The position numbers and the translations under genes were made by a program. Shown one piece after another: positions 1 through 8,067 of a DNA stretch of 64,000 bases. The stretch is from positions 1-64,000 of the forward strand of contig CAMKDV010000011.1 of NCBI GenBank assembly GCA_946411385.1. Direction: 5' to 3'. The DNA is from an uncultured Bacteroidales bacterium (GTDB lineage: Bacteria > Bacteroidota > Bacteroidia > Bacteroidales > Paludibacteraceae). The notes under the pieces were generated by a model. That model saw nothing but the letters and a program-made list of their open reading frames with translations, did no database searches and was not told where the DNA came from. Each line of letters starts with the position of its first letter. The first letter of the stretch is position 1.

Positions 1-479
1 AAGATCTGCTTGTCGCCGGCTTCAATCCATATACTGGCATGAACCAGCGCGTGGAGTTTTACGCTCATGCCGTTAGGTGTCCGGAACTCATCGCACTCAT
101 AGACCTCCGCCTGAATGGTCTTGCCTGCCGCTTTCCATGCCTCAAAACCGCCTTGCAGTTCCACGATATGCGTGTAGCCCATCTTGTATAACTTGTTTCC
201 TGCCTCATGGCTTCGTCGACCACTTCGGCAATAAACGGCAACGGTCTTGGACTTATCCAACATCTGCTCGGCATCATCGGCAAACGTATCGCTTTTCCAG
301 TCGATGTTCATCGCTCCCACGATATGCCCTTGTTCGTACTCTTCCGTCGTGCGCACATCGATCAACTGCACATCCGGTTCGGCAATAACTTGTTCAAACT
401 CATCCGGCGTCACGGTCGGATACTTCGGCGCACATGCCGCAAAGAGCATTGTGCTGATGGCAATAAATAACTTCTTCAT
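1..479 (-). CDS. Rhodanese lipoprotein fused to a metallo-hydrolase-like domain (3' part missing)
   Basis: The frame is open from the ATG at 479 to the window edge (159 codons visible, no stop). It starts with a lipoprotein signal (MKKLFIAISTMLFAACAPKY, lipid Cys at residue 16). A rhodanese domain follows at about residues 22-118, with the active-site loop YCRSGRR holding the catalytic Cys and the typical LIDVRTTEEYEQGHI and GGFEAWKAAG segments. Rhodaneses move sulfane sulfur or bind thiol partners. After about residue 125 the chain continues with DEFRTPNGMSVKLHALVHAS, which resembles the first strands of MBL-fold hydrolases of the UlaG type, so this looks like a fusion cut by the window edge. 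The hydrolase part is an inference from about 35 residues. The start lies 22 bp after the hydrolase gene upstream on the same strand, so the two probably share a transcript. Expected location: outer-membrane-anchored periplasmic. Confidence 0.75.
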   Translation of the reverse strand, partial: MKKLFIAISTMLFAACAPKYPTVTPDEFEQVIAEPDVQLIDVRTTEEYEQGHIVGAMNIDWKSDTFADDAEQMLDKSKTVAVYCRSGRRSHEAGNKLYKMGYTHIVELQGGFEAWKAAGKTIQAEVYECDEFRTPNGMSVKLHALVHASIWIEAGDKQI

Positions 480-501
480 AATTCTCACTCAATCATGTTT
501 A

Positions 502-1290
502 TCACTTTCGCTGATGGTCAATCGGCATACTTACGCGACTACCATCTTCGCTTCTATATATTATTTGAATGATTCGTTGGGTTATCTCTTCCGGATGATC
601 GATCAGAAGTTGGCCGTGGTTCATGCCAGCGAATACTTCCACGTGTGCAGACGGGCAGAGTTTTAATAAGTGTTCCACTTGCGGTTTGGCGACAAACGCT
701 TCTTTGGTTCCATACCAGAAATGGATGTCATTGCCTGAGATGGACTCAAGTTTGTTGGTGTAAACGGACTTGTAGCCGTCCAGCACAGCCTGTCTGCCTC
801 CCCACGGCCATGTTTTTTTGCACTCATCGAGGAGTATATCAAAGTAGTGGCTGCGGAAGACTGCTTTCCAGAACCCTGTCCAATGGTAGCATGTCCAGAC
901 ATTGACTGCCTGGTAGTGCCGCAAGGGATTGACCAGCCAATTGGGCAGGGGCAACAAAGGTGCGGCATCCAGTATGGTGTGGCCGATCACTATCTCATTT
1001 CGCTCCAGGATTCGCGAGAGAATCTTGCCGCCGAGCGACAGACCATAGGCGCAATCGAGATGTCCGCCATGATTCGCTTGTACATAAGCAATGATTTGCG
1101 TAGCCTGATCGTCCACGGATGTGAAGCGTGTGTGCTTGTCAAGCGTAAAACCATCCACTTCCACGGCAATGATGCGAAACCTGTCTTCCAGCAAACGAAT
1201 GAGCGGAAGGAAGATCTCGTACGACACACCTAATCCCGGTATGAGCAGTAATGTCTGCTTGTCCTCTTTGCCTAATAGTTGGAAATTCAT
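502..1290 (-). CDS. Alpha/beta hydrolase
   Basis: The 262-residue protein has an alpha/beta-hydrolase fold. The N-terminal strand LLLIPGLGVSYEIFLPLI carries the oxyanion-hole glycine pair. The nucleophile elbow GLSLGG (GxSxG) is at about residues 84-89, and a C-terminal GMNHGQLL supplies the catalytic His. No signal peptide is visible, so it is probably cytoplasmic. The substrate cannot be read from the sequence; relatives include esterases and small-molecule hydrolases. A Bacteroidota promoter lies about 75 bp upstream, so this is the first gene of a minus-strand transcript that continues into the rhodanese fusion. Fold and catalytic triad are clear; the reaction is unknown. Confidence 0.8.
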   Translation of the reverse strand: MNFQLLGKEDKQTLLLIPGLGVSYEIFLPLIRLLEDRFRIIAVEVDGFTLDKHTRFTSVDDQATQIIAYVQANHGGHLDCAYGLSLGGKILSRILERNEIVIGHTILDAAPLLPLPNWLVNPLRHYQAVNVWTCYHWTGFWKAVFRSHYFDILLDECKKTWPWGGRQAVLDGYKSVYTNKLESISGNDIHFWYGTKEAFVAKPQVEHLLKLCPSAHVEVFAGMNHGQLLIDHPEEITQRIIQIIYRSEDGSRVSMPIDHQRK

Positions 1291-1363
1291 GTCAAAACAA
1301 TTTTATTTTCCATATTCATTTTCTGCAGATAGAGCAGGGAATGCCTTTCTTTACAATTCGGTA

Positions 1364-1395
1364 CAAAGTTACAAAAAAAAATAGACATTTGCAAA
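1364..1395 (-). promoter_or_regulatory. Bacteroidota-type promoter for the alpha/beta hydrolase
   Basis: Read on the minus strand, TTTG (1395-1392) and TAACTTTG (1371-1364) are separated by 20 bp. This matches the -33/-7 consensus TTTG-N19-21-TAnnTTTG of the primary sigma factor in Bacteroidota. It lies about 75 bp before the ATG at 1290. Confidence 0.75.
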
Positions 1396-1613
1396 TTTTT
1401 TCCCGAAAAAACTTGCATTATTCATTTATTATTTGTATCATTGCAGCAAAATCTGTAATCAACATGTAGATTACAACCATCCATTATTGTTATGTATTTT
1501 TCAGGTCATACAACCTATCGACATCTTACATCCGTACATCTCCAGCCCGCATTTCGTTAATGGTAAGTATGTGCAGTCTTTGTCGTATGCGAGCAGAAAG
1601 TACGCATCGGACA

Positions 1614-1701
1614 CTTAACGAAAACCTCGTTAAAACTCTGTTAAAACTCTGTTAAAACTCTGTTGAGACCCCGATCAAACCTCGATAAAAGTGGCCGAAA
1701 T
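1614..1701 (+). repeat. 11-bp tandem array, locus A (7 units plus end box)
   Basis: Seven consecutive 11-bp units start at 1614, 1625, 1636, 1647, 1658, 1669 and 1680. They include CCTCGTTAAAA, CTCTGTTAAAA (twice) and CCTCGATAAAA, and are followed by the end box GTGGCCGAAAT (1691-1701). The register is exactly 11 bp throughout. The array lies about 100 bp before the promoter of the glucan-locus regulator. Related arrays are at 27225, 27721 (inverted), 29879 and 61256. Confidence 0.9.
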
Positions 1702-1799
1702 GTGTTCGGGAATCCGGGCGCTCCAATGCGATGGATTGAGGTGACGGCATAGTTAAAAACAGCGATTTTTAATGAATGTATAAAAAAAATGGTAAAATA

Positions 1800-1831
1800 T
1801 TTGCAAAAGTCAATTATTTTTCGTAATTTTG
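1800..1831 (+). promoter_or_regulatory. Bacteroidota-type promoter for the glucan-locus regulator
   Basis: TTTG (1800-1803), 20 bp, then TAATTTTG (1824-1831). Transcription would begin near 1838. The ATG at 1850 would then have a leader of only about 12 nt, while the ATG at 1868 has about 30 nt, which favours 1868. Confidence 0.75.
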
Positions 1832-1867
1832 CAGGTGAATTGTTGAATAATGATTTCACTTGATGCC

Positions 1868-4726
1868 ATGAAACGATTACACTCTGTAACTTTTGCTCTT
1901 TTCTGTTGTTGGGCGTACGTTTTCGCCGGATGGAATGTGCCGGTGACGAACTATGCCGTGGCGGATTATGCTGCAGGCACTCAAAACTGGCAGATACTTA
2001 CCACTGCCAACGGGTGGCTCTATACCGCTAATAATTACGGACTTCTGGAGTTTGACGGATCGGATTGGCGTGTGTACGGCATGTACTACGGCAACCTGCC
2101 TCGCAGTATAACGGCGCTGGATGACCGAGCGGTGTTCATAGGCGCAACGAATGATTTTGGTGTATTCACGCCCAACGCTACAGGCGGGATGAACTATACT
2201 TCATTACTCGATTCGCTGACACACGTGGAGCCTGACTTCGGTGAGGTGTGGGATATAGAGATTCTCGGGCAGCAAGTATACTTCTTTACCCGCCACAGAA
2301 TCATTATGGGCACGTACGACGGCAGGTTGAATGATGTACAACAGGTGAAAGAGGATAGCCGCATCTTCTGTGCGGAAGAGGCAGGCGGAGCGGTATATGT
2401 AGGTACGGATGACGGATTGTATCTGTTGACGGGCACTCGAATGAACAAGATCCATGGTTCGGATATACTCCACGGCTACGAGGTTCGCTGCCTGCAGGCA
2501 TTGGATGATAAGCGGCTGCTGATAGCTACCGACCTTGGCGGACTGTTTGTGTATGACGGTACCAGGATTGCACCTTTCCGCACAGAAGCAGACGCGTTCA
2601 TTAGGAAGAACCAGCTCTATACGTTTGCCGTACAGGACGATGTGATCGCCCTGGGCACGGTGCAGCAGGGTATCGTGGTGGTGAATGCCGAAGGCAAAGC
2701 ACCACGGTATATATCCAGAAAAGAAGGTCTGCAGAACAATACCGTGCTATCGATGTCGTTCGATCGCCGTGGAAACCTGTGGGTCGGATTGGATCAGGGG
2801 ATCGATTATGTGCAGTTGGCATCATCGCGGCAGTACCTGAGTAAGGAACCGACCGATATAGGAGTGGGATATGTTACCTTACAAACGAATGACCGTTACT
2901 ATTTCGGTACCAATCAGGGCTTATACAGTTCAACCATCATTCGTTCATCGTCATCCTTTCACTTTTCACCTTTCACCTTTCACCTCGTAGAGGGAAGCAT
3001 GGGACAGGTATGGAGCCTGAGCGAGATAGCCGGCACGGTGTTCTGCTGCCATAACAGAGGACTGTTTGTTGTGGAAGGTAACCGCGTTCGGCCGCTATGT
3101 ACGGACGAAGGAGTATGGAAAGTGCAGCAGTTGCCCGATGGCAGAGTGCTGGCAGGAACCTATTCCGGATTTAGGGTGCTGACATGCATCAACGGGAAGT
3201 GGCAGCAGGACAAGGTGTCAGGCTTTGATGATACCGCTTTCCGCTGGCAGGTGGATGCTACGGGGGTGATATGGGCAGTGGCTACCGCCGGTGTGGTGCG
3301 ACTGGAATGGACAGGCCCGACCACGTTAAGCAGAACATCGGTTCACCCCTATAATGCCGCGCACGACTGGATAAACATCAGTAGGATAGGGGATAACATC
3401 CTAATCAGCAGTCGCGATTATTGTCGCGTAGTGGGTATGGACGGAGTGCTGCGCATCGGAGCACAACTAACGGATGAATTGGATGGAGAGGCCTATTACG
3501 CCCTGACCTATCAAGACAGCCGTGGCAACAACCTCTACGTGCGTGACGGAATATTGTACATGCGCGAGCGCACGGCGGATGGCTATGGCAAGGCTTGTCC
3601 GCTATATAGCGGCACAACGGATTTTGTAGGCGGATTCGAAAATATCTACGAGACAGAAAATGGCTATATCGTAGGAACTTTGCAGGGGTATACTCTTATC
3701 CAGTCCGCCATCGCCCACAGAAGAGCTGACGGGAGCAACAAGCTAATCTACCTGCGTGAAGTAAGCCGGATGAACCATAACGGCGAAGTGGTGTACGGCG
3801 AATCGCTGGACAGGAATAAGAGCAGACCGAACGCAGCAGAGGCTTTTGTGCTGCCCTACGACAACCATGCTTTGCGCTTTGCTTGCAGCATCAACCGCGT
3901 ACCGGCAGGCGATACGCGATATGCTTTCAGGCTGTTGCCCCGTGACAAGGAGTTTACGCCTCTGAGCAACAGGACGTATTACGAATGTTCGTCGCTGGAG
4001 GAGGGCCGATACACGCTGGAGGTGCTGTGCCGTACGGCTGCGGAAGATGATATGCCTTGTGAGATCCGACAGGCATGGACTTTCAGCATACAGGCGCCAT
4101 GGTACAGAACGTGGTGGGCAAGGGTACTGGAGACATTGTTTGTGCTGTTCTGGATCGCTGCGCTGGGGTACATTATCTATGTATATGCCGACCGCTCCAA
4201 GCGTAAGACCTTACATGAGCAGCAATTGCGTATATTGCAGCTGGAGAACGACAAGTCGCAGACGCGCCTACAAGCCAAGAGCCAGGAACTGACGCGTATA
4301 TTGCACGATGAGGCGAACCGTCAAGAGGAGTTTGTATTTGTATCGGAAGAGTTGGACAAAGCTATACGTGAGTTGCAAGCCCATAACGTGAAAAAGGCTG
4401 ACGAACGTCTGCAAGCCTTGCGCCAACACTTGGAACAGGATAACCGCAACGACAGCATCGACTGGCAACGCTTTGAGGAGAACTTCGACGAAGTGAATGC
4501 AGGTTTCTGCAAACGCTTGACGGAAATGTACCCATGGATGAATAAACAGGAGAGAAAACTATGCATCTATATCCGCCTCGGCATGCAGACCAAGGAGATT
4601 GCTCCGCTGCTGGGATTGTCCACCCGAGGCGTGGAGATGATGCGCTATAGGATGCGCTGCAAAATGGACTTGGATGCCCAAGCAAATCTGAAAGAACACC
4701 TCACAAAAATTACGTCAAATACGTAA
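1868..4726 (+). CDS. Membrane-bound beta-propeller sensor with C-terminal LuxR-type DNA-binding domain
   Basis: This is the likely sensor-regulator of the adjacent glucan locus. From the ATG at 1868 the protein has 952 residues; an in-frame ATG at 1850 is possible but leaves almost no leader and weakens the signal peptide (MKRLHSVTFALFCCWAYVFA). The periplasmic part is a two-component-regulator-type propeller with repeated NLWVGLDQGIDYV-like strands. It is followed by a Y_Y_Y-like domain (about residues 670-750), one membrane helix (VLETLFVLFWIAALGYIIYV, near 760-780), a coiled coil rich in Leu and Gln, and a LuxR/GerE-like helix-turn-helix (QTKEIAPLLGLSTRGVEMMR). There is no histidine kinase or receiver domain, so it is not a classical hybrid two-component system. 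The segment SFHFSPFTFHL near residue 365 is encoded by 7-bp repeats. Role in glucan sensing is inferred from position. Confidence 0.8.
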   Translation: MKRLHSVTFALFCCWAYVFAGWNVPVTNYAVADYAAGTQNWQILTTANGWLYTANNYGLLEFDGSDWRVYGMYYGNLPRSITALDDRAVFIGATNDFGVFTPNATGGMNYTSLLDSLTHVEPDFGEVWDIEILGQQVYFFTRHRIIMGTYDGRLNDVQQVKEDSRIFCAEEAGGAVYVGTDDGLYLLTGTRMNKIHGSDILHGYEVRCLQALDDKRLLIATDLGGLFVYDGTRIAPFRTEADAFIRKNQLYTFAVQDDVIALGTVQQGIVVVNAEGKAPRYISRKEGLQNNTVLSMSFDRRGNLWVGLDQGIDYVQLASSRQYLSKEPTDIGVGYVTLQTNDRYYFGTNQGLYSSTIIRSSSSFHFSPFTFHLVEGSMGQVWSLSEIAGTVFCCHNRGLFVVEGNRVRPLCTDEGVWKVQQLPDGRVLAGTYSGFRVLTCINGKWQQDKVSGFDDTAFRWQVDATGVIWAVATAGVVRLEWTGPTTLSRTSVHPYNAAHDWINISRIGDNILISSRDYCRVVGMDGVLRIGAQLTDELDGEAYYALTYQDSRGNNLYVRDGILYMRERTADGYGKACPLYSGTTDFVGGFENIYETENGYIVGTLQGYTLIQSAIAHRRADGSNKLIYLREVSRMNHNGEVVYGESLDRNKSRPNAAEAFVLPYDNHALRFACSINRVPAGDTRYAFRLLPRDKEFTPLSNRTYYECSSLEEGRYTLEVLCRTAAEDDMPCEIRQAWTFSIQAPWYRTWWARVLETLFVLFWIAALGYIIYVYADRSKRKTLHEQQLRILQLENDKSQTRLQAKSQELTRILHDEANRQEEFVFVSEELDKAIRELQAHNVKKADERLQALRQHLEQDNRNDSIDWQRFEENFDEVNAGFCKRLTEMYPWMNKQERKLCIYIRLGMQTKEIAPLLGLSTRGVEMMRYRMRCKMDLDAQANLKEHLTKITSNT

Positions 4727-4773
4727 AAAAGTGAAAAAATTCTTTCACAACATTTCACTTCATAGTAGAAAAA

Positions 4774-4805
4774 TTTGCAAATATAAATTTATTTATGTAT
4801 CTTTG
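4774..4805 (+). promoter_or_regulatory. Bacteroidota-type promoter for the SusCD operon
   Basis: TTTG (4774-4777), 20 bp, then TATCTTTG (4798-4805), giving a leader of about 55 nt before the SusC-like ATG. Just upstream (4729-4752) GTGAAA and TTTCAC form a short inverted repeat that could end the regulator transcript or bind a regulator. Confidence 0.75.
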
Positions 4806-4867
4806 CACTACTTTTCGATTCATTTCACAATACGACTACAACAAATACACACAAATAACAATTTATC

Positions 4868-7800
4868 ATGAAAAAACTAATCTTGTTTTTTGCAACGGTA
4901 CTGTTGGCATTAGGAGTACAGGGTGCGAACATCACGGGTGTGGTGATGGCAGAGGGTGATCCTGATCCCGTTATCGGTGCAAACATCGTGGTGAAAGGTA
5001 CGACTAACGGTACGATCACGGATTTCGACGGCAATTTTGCCATCGAGGCGAACGTGGGCGACGTGCTGGTAGTGTCGTACATGGGCTACAAGTCGCAAGA
5101 GGTGGCAGCCACTGCTGCTCCGATGCGCATCACGTTGCAGCCGGACAATGTGCAACTGGAAGAAGTGGTAGCTATCGGTTACGGTACAATGAAAAAGAGT
5201 GACCTGACGGGTGCTATCAGTTCGGTAAAAGCCGAGCAGCTCACGAAGACCCCTGCGCCGAGTATCGACCAGGCGTTGCAAGGCCGTGCAGCAGGTGTGA
5301 CGGTGACAACCGGTAGCGGTCAGCCCGGTGAGGGAGCGTCAATCCGTATCCGCGGTATAGGTTCGGCTATGGGCGGCAACGATCCGTTATACGTAGTGGA
5401 CGGAGTGATAACGAGTGACATCAAGTTCCTCTCGCCGAATGATATCGCTTCGATGGAGATCTTGAAAGACGCCTCGGCGACGGCTATCTATGGTAGCCGT
5501 GGTGCAAACGGTGTGATACTTATCTCGACGAAGACCGGCGGCGAGGGCAAGGTGAACGTGAGCTTTGATGCGTACTGGGGCATACAGAATCGCTGGCGTA
5601 AGCTGGACTTGATGAACAGCCGCGACCAGGTAGAGACGGAACTAAGGATAGGCGCGATGCGTAACGGCGCAGAGGAGATTGCTGCCTACTACGGCAGTGG
5701 ATTCATGTCATGGCTGCAAGACTACAAGTTGGGTACATCCAAGTTCTACCCGAACAACTTCGACTATTCGCATCAGGAGACTGACTGGCAGGACGAGGTA
5801 TTCAAAGCCAACGCATTTATGCACAACTACAACCTGTCGGTAGACGGCGGTAGCGATAAAGGCCATTACGCTTTGTCCACCTCGTACTTCGGACAGGAAG
5901 GTACGATCATCGGCAGTAACTACAACCGTTTCACGCTGCGCTTGAACTCGGACTACAATATCTTCAAATGGCTGAAGATAGGCGAGCACTTCACGATCAT
6001 GGTGCAGAGCGGCAGGAACGCTATGAACAACAGCAGTTCCGCCGGAGCATCGGTGCTGTCGGCAGCGATGGCTATGGGACAGTGGGACCCGGTATACTAC
6101 CCGAAAGGTGCGACGAACGCCGCAGGTGACGACCTGTCGGACCGCTACAGTGCCGGTTCGAACTTCAAGAATGTGACTAACCCCTACCAGATGGTGTACA
6201 ATACGGAGCCGAGTTCGAAATCGGAGCGTGCGGTAGGCGACATCTATCTGGAGATAAAGCCGATAGAAGGCCTGACGCTGCGTCCGTCGATATCGGTGGA
6301 CTACAACATAGCACGCAACAAAGGTTTCACATATCCGAATACGTATACGAGCTACAACTACAGCGAGGATAACTTCCTAAGCACGCTGATGGGCCGCTAC
6401 TGCACGCTGCTGGAAGAGACGACGCTGACCTACGCCAAGCAGATAGGTAAGCATAACTTCTCGGTGATGGCAGGTCAGACATGGTCGGAGTACAACGAAT
6501 ATGTGCTGAGTGCTTCGGGTGCGAACATCCTTAATCCGATTCCGAGCAACTGGCTCGCCAGCAAGACGACGGAAGACAAGCTTGGCGGCGATAGCGCAGC
6601 CCGTGTACGCCGTCTGTCGTTCCTCGGTCGTGTATTCTACAGCTACGACAGCCGCTATATGATCACCGCCAACTTCCGTGCTGACGCATCGAGCAAGTTC
6701 AAAAAGAACCCGTGGGGCTTCTTCCCCTCGATGGCGTTGGCATGGCGCTTGAGCGAAGAGCCGTTCATGCGCAACTTGGAACTGCGCTGGCTGGATAACC
6801 TAAAGTTCCGTGCCGGCTATGGTCAGGTAGGTAACGACGGAGTGGATAGCAACTCGTTCGTAGCTACGATGGGTTCGGGCGACAAGGTGTTCTACGGTTA
6901 TCCGTTCGGCAACGTGCAAGACGCTGCTGCGTACGGCGCTACGGTGCTCACGCAGATTGACAAGGATGGCCGTTGGGAGACGAACGAGCAATGGGATGCC
7001 GGTGTGGATTTCAGTTTCTGGAACGGCAAGTTGAGCGGTGCTATCGACTACTTCCAGCGTAACACCCTGGATGCATTGCTGCCCGTGAACGCTCCGGCAC
7101 ACGTGGGTAACCGTTACACGATGGTGCGCAACGTAGGTAACATCCGCAACGAAGGCGTGGAGATTACATTGAATCACGAGAATCAGGTAGGCAAGGTGCA
7201 CTATAGCATTGGCGGTAACATCACCTATCTGCACAACGAACTGACGAAACTGAACGGCGGTTCGCCGCTGTGGGGCGACCGCACCAAGACCGATGTGGGT
7301 ATGCCGCTGAACTCATTCTGGGGCTATGAATACGAAGGCGTATATATGTCCGACGAGGAAGTGGCGGCACATGTGCCGAACATGGCAGGATTGCACGCCG
7401 GTGATGCCAAATACAAAGATCAGAACGGCGACGGACTGATTGACGACAACGATGCCGTATATATAGGTAATGCATTCCCGAAGATCACCTACGGTATAAA
7501 CTTGGGCGCAGACTTCTACGGAGTGGATATACAATTGTTCTTCCAGGGCGTAGCAGGCAACCATATCTATAACGCCTTGCGCGAGCGTCTGGAAGGTGAC
7601 GGCTCGGCTAACGCGCTGGCAACCTATATGAAAGATCAGGTATGGATAGGCTATACCGACGTAGTACAGAACGCGATGATGAGCACGGGCGTGCTGAACC
7701 CGATGGAGCTGGAGAACCGCAAGGGTACCATACCTAACCCGCTGGGCAGCCCGACGAATACGGCTAACTCGACACGATTCCTGGAGAGCGGCGCTTATCT

Positions 7801-8011
7801 GCGACTGAAAAACGTGCAGATAGGTTACACGCTGCCGAAAGAGCTGACGATGAAGGCACATATCAGCCGCTTGCGTTTCTACGTGACGGCAAGCAATCTG
7901 TTCACCGTGACCAAATACACGGGCTACGATCCTGAGGTAGGCGGAGGCGTTGATTACGGCAACTATCCGCAATCAAGAACGTTCACGTTCGGATTGAACG
8001 CCAATTTTTAG
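4868..8011 (+). CDS. SusC-like TonB-dependent outer-membrane oligosaccharide transporter
   Basis: The protein imports glycan oligosaccharides across the outer membrane using TonB energy, working as a pair with the SusD-like lipoprotein that follows. It has 1047 residues, normal for the family. Order of parts: signal peptide (residues 1-19), a carboxypeptidase-regulatory-like beta-sandwich (about 22-92, ITGVVMAEGDPDPVIGANIV), the SusC hallmark LEEVVAIGYGTMKKSDLTG, a plug domain with DQALQGRAAGVTV and DPLYVVDGV, then a 22-strand barrel ending in aromatic Phe (SRTFTFGLNANF). It has its own promoter and opens the catabolic operon. The surrounding enzymes point to beta-1,3-glucan oligosaccharides as cargo; this is inference. 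Family assignment is very secure. Confidence 0.95.
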   Translation: MKKLILFFATVLLALGVQGANITGVVMAEGDPDPVIGANIVVKGTTNGTITDFDGNFAIEANVGDVLVVSYMGYKSQEVAATAAPMRITLQPDNVQLEEVVAIGYGTMKKSDLTGAISSVKAEQLTKTPAPSIDQALQGRAAGVTVTTGSGQPGEGASIRIRGIGSAMGGNDPLYVVDGVITSDIKFLSPNDIASMEILKDASATAIYGSRGANGVILISTKTGGEGKVNVSFDAYWGIQNRWRKLDLMNSRDQVETELRIGAMRNGAEEIAAYYGSGFMSWLQDYKLGTSKFYPNNFDYSHQETDWQDEVFKANAFMHNYNLSVDGGSDKGHYALSTSYFGQEGTIIGSNYNRFTLRLNSDYNIFKWLKIGEHFTIMVQSGRNAMNNSSSAGASVLSAAMAMGQWDPVYYPKGATNAAGDDLSDRYSAGSNFKNVTNPYQMVYNTEPSSKSERAVGDIYLEIKPIEGLTLRPSISVDYNIARNKGFTYPNTYTSYNYSEDNFLSTLMGRYCTLLEETTLTYAKQIGKHNFSVMAGQTWSEYNEYVLSASGANILNPIPSNWLASKTTEDKLGGDSAARVRRLSFLGRVFYSYDSRYMITANFRADASSKFKKNPWGFFPSMALAWRLSEEPFMRNLELRWLDNLKFRAGYGQVGNDGVDSNSFVATMGSGDKVFYGYPFGNVQDAAAYGATVLTQIDKDGRWETNEQWDAGVDFSFWNGKLSGAIDYFQRNTLDALLPVNAPAHVGNRYTMVRNVGNIRNEGVEITLNHENQVGKVHYSIGGNITYLHNELTKLNGGSPLWGDRTKTDVGMPLNSFWGYEYEGVYMSDEEVAAHVPNMAGLHAGDAKYKDQNGDGLIDDNDAVYIGNAFPKITYGINLGADFYGVDIQLFFQGVAGNHIYNALRERLEGDGSANALATYMKDQVWIGYTDVVQNAMMSTGVLNPMELENRKGTIPNPLGSPTNTANSTRFLESGAYLRLKNVQIGYTLPKELTMKAHISRLRFYVTASNLFTVTKYTGYDPEVGGGVDYGNYPQSRTFTFGLNANF

Positions 8012-8067
8012 TTGAGAGTTTAAAGTTTAGAGTTTAGAGAAGTTTAAAAAGTTAAAAGTTGAAAGTT
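8011..8067 (+). repeat. Heptad-repeat spacer between susC- and susD-like genes
   Basis: Almost the whole spacer is built of 7-bp units of the GTTnAnA/GTTTAGA type (8011-8038 and 8051-8071, with an irregular stretch between). The first unit shares the last base of the SusC stop codon, and the last unit, GTTATGA, supplies the ATG at 8068 of the SusD-like gene. Confidence 0.75.

Larger units (their letters stand above)
1291..1867. other. Intergenic region with divergent promoters and a repeat array
   Basis: This stretch of about 575 bp has no convincing gene. It holds the minus-strand promoter for the hydrolase, a 7-bp inverted repeat (TGTAATC at 1454-1460, GATTACA at 1469-1475), the 11-bp tandem array at 1614-1701 and the plus-strand promoter of the glucan-locus regulator. 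A weak plus-strand promoter look-alike (CTTG near 1411, TATCATTG near 1436) could start a short transcript just before the inverted repeat. No small protein of normal composition was found. Confidence 0.6.

Noticed and set aside
1559..1654. Possible 31-residue peptide (starts MVSMCSLCRMR) running into array A
   Set aside because: The second half is encoded by the repeat units and there is no promoter at a suitable distance, so chance is more likely.
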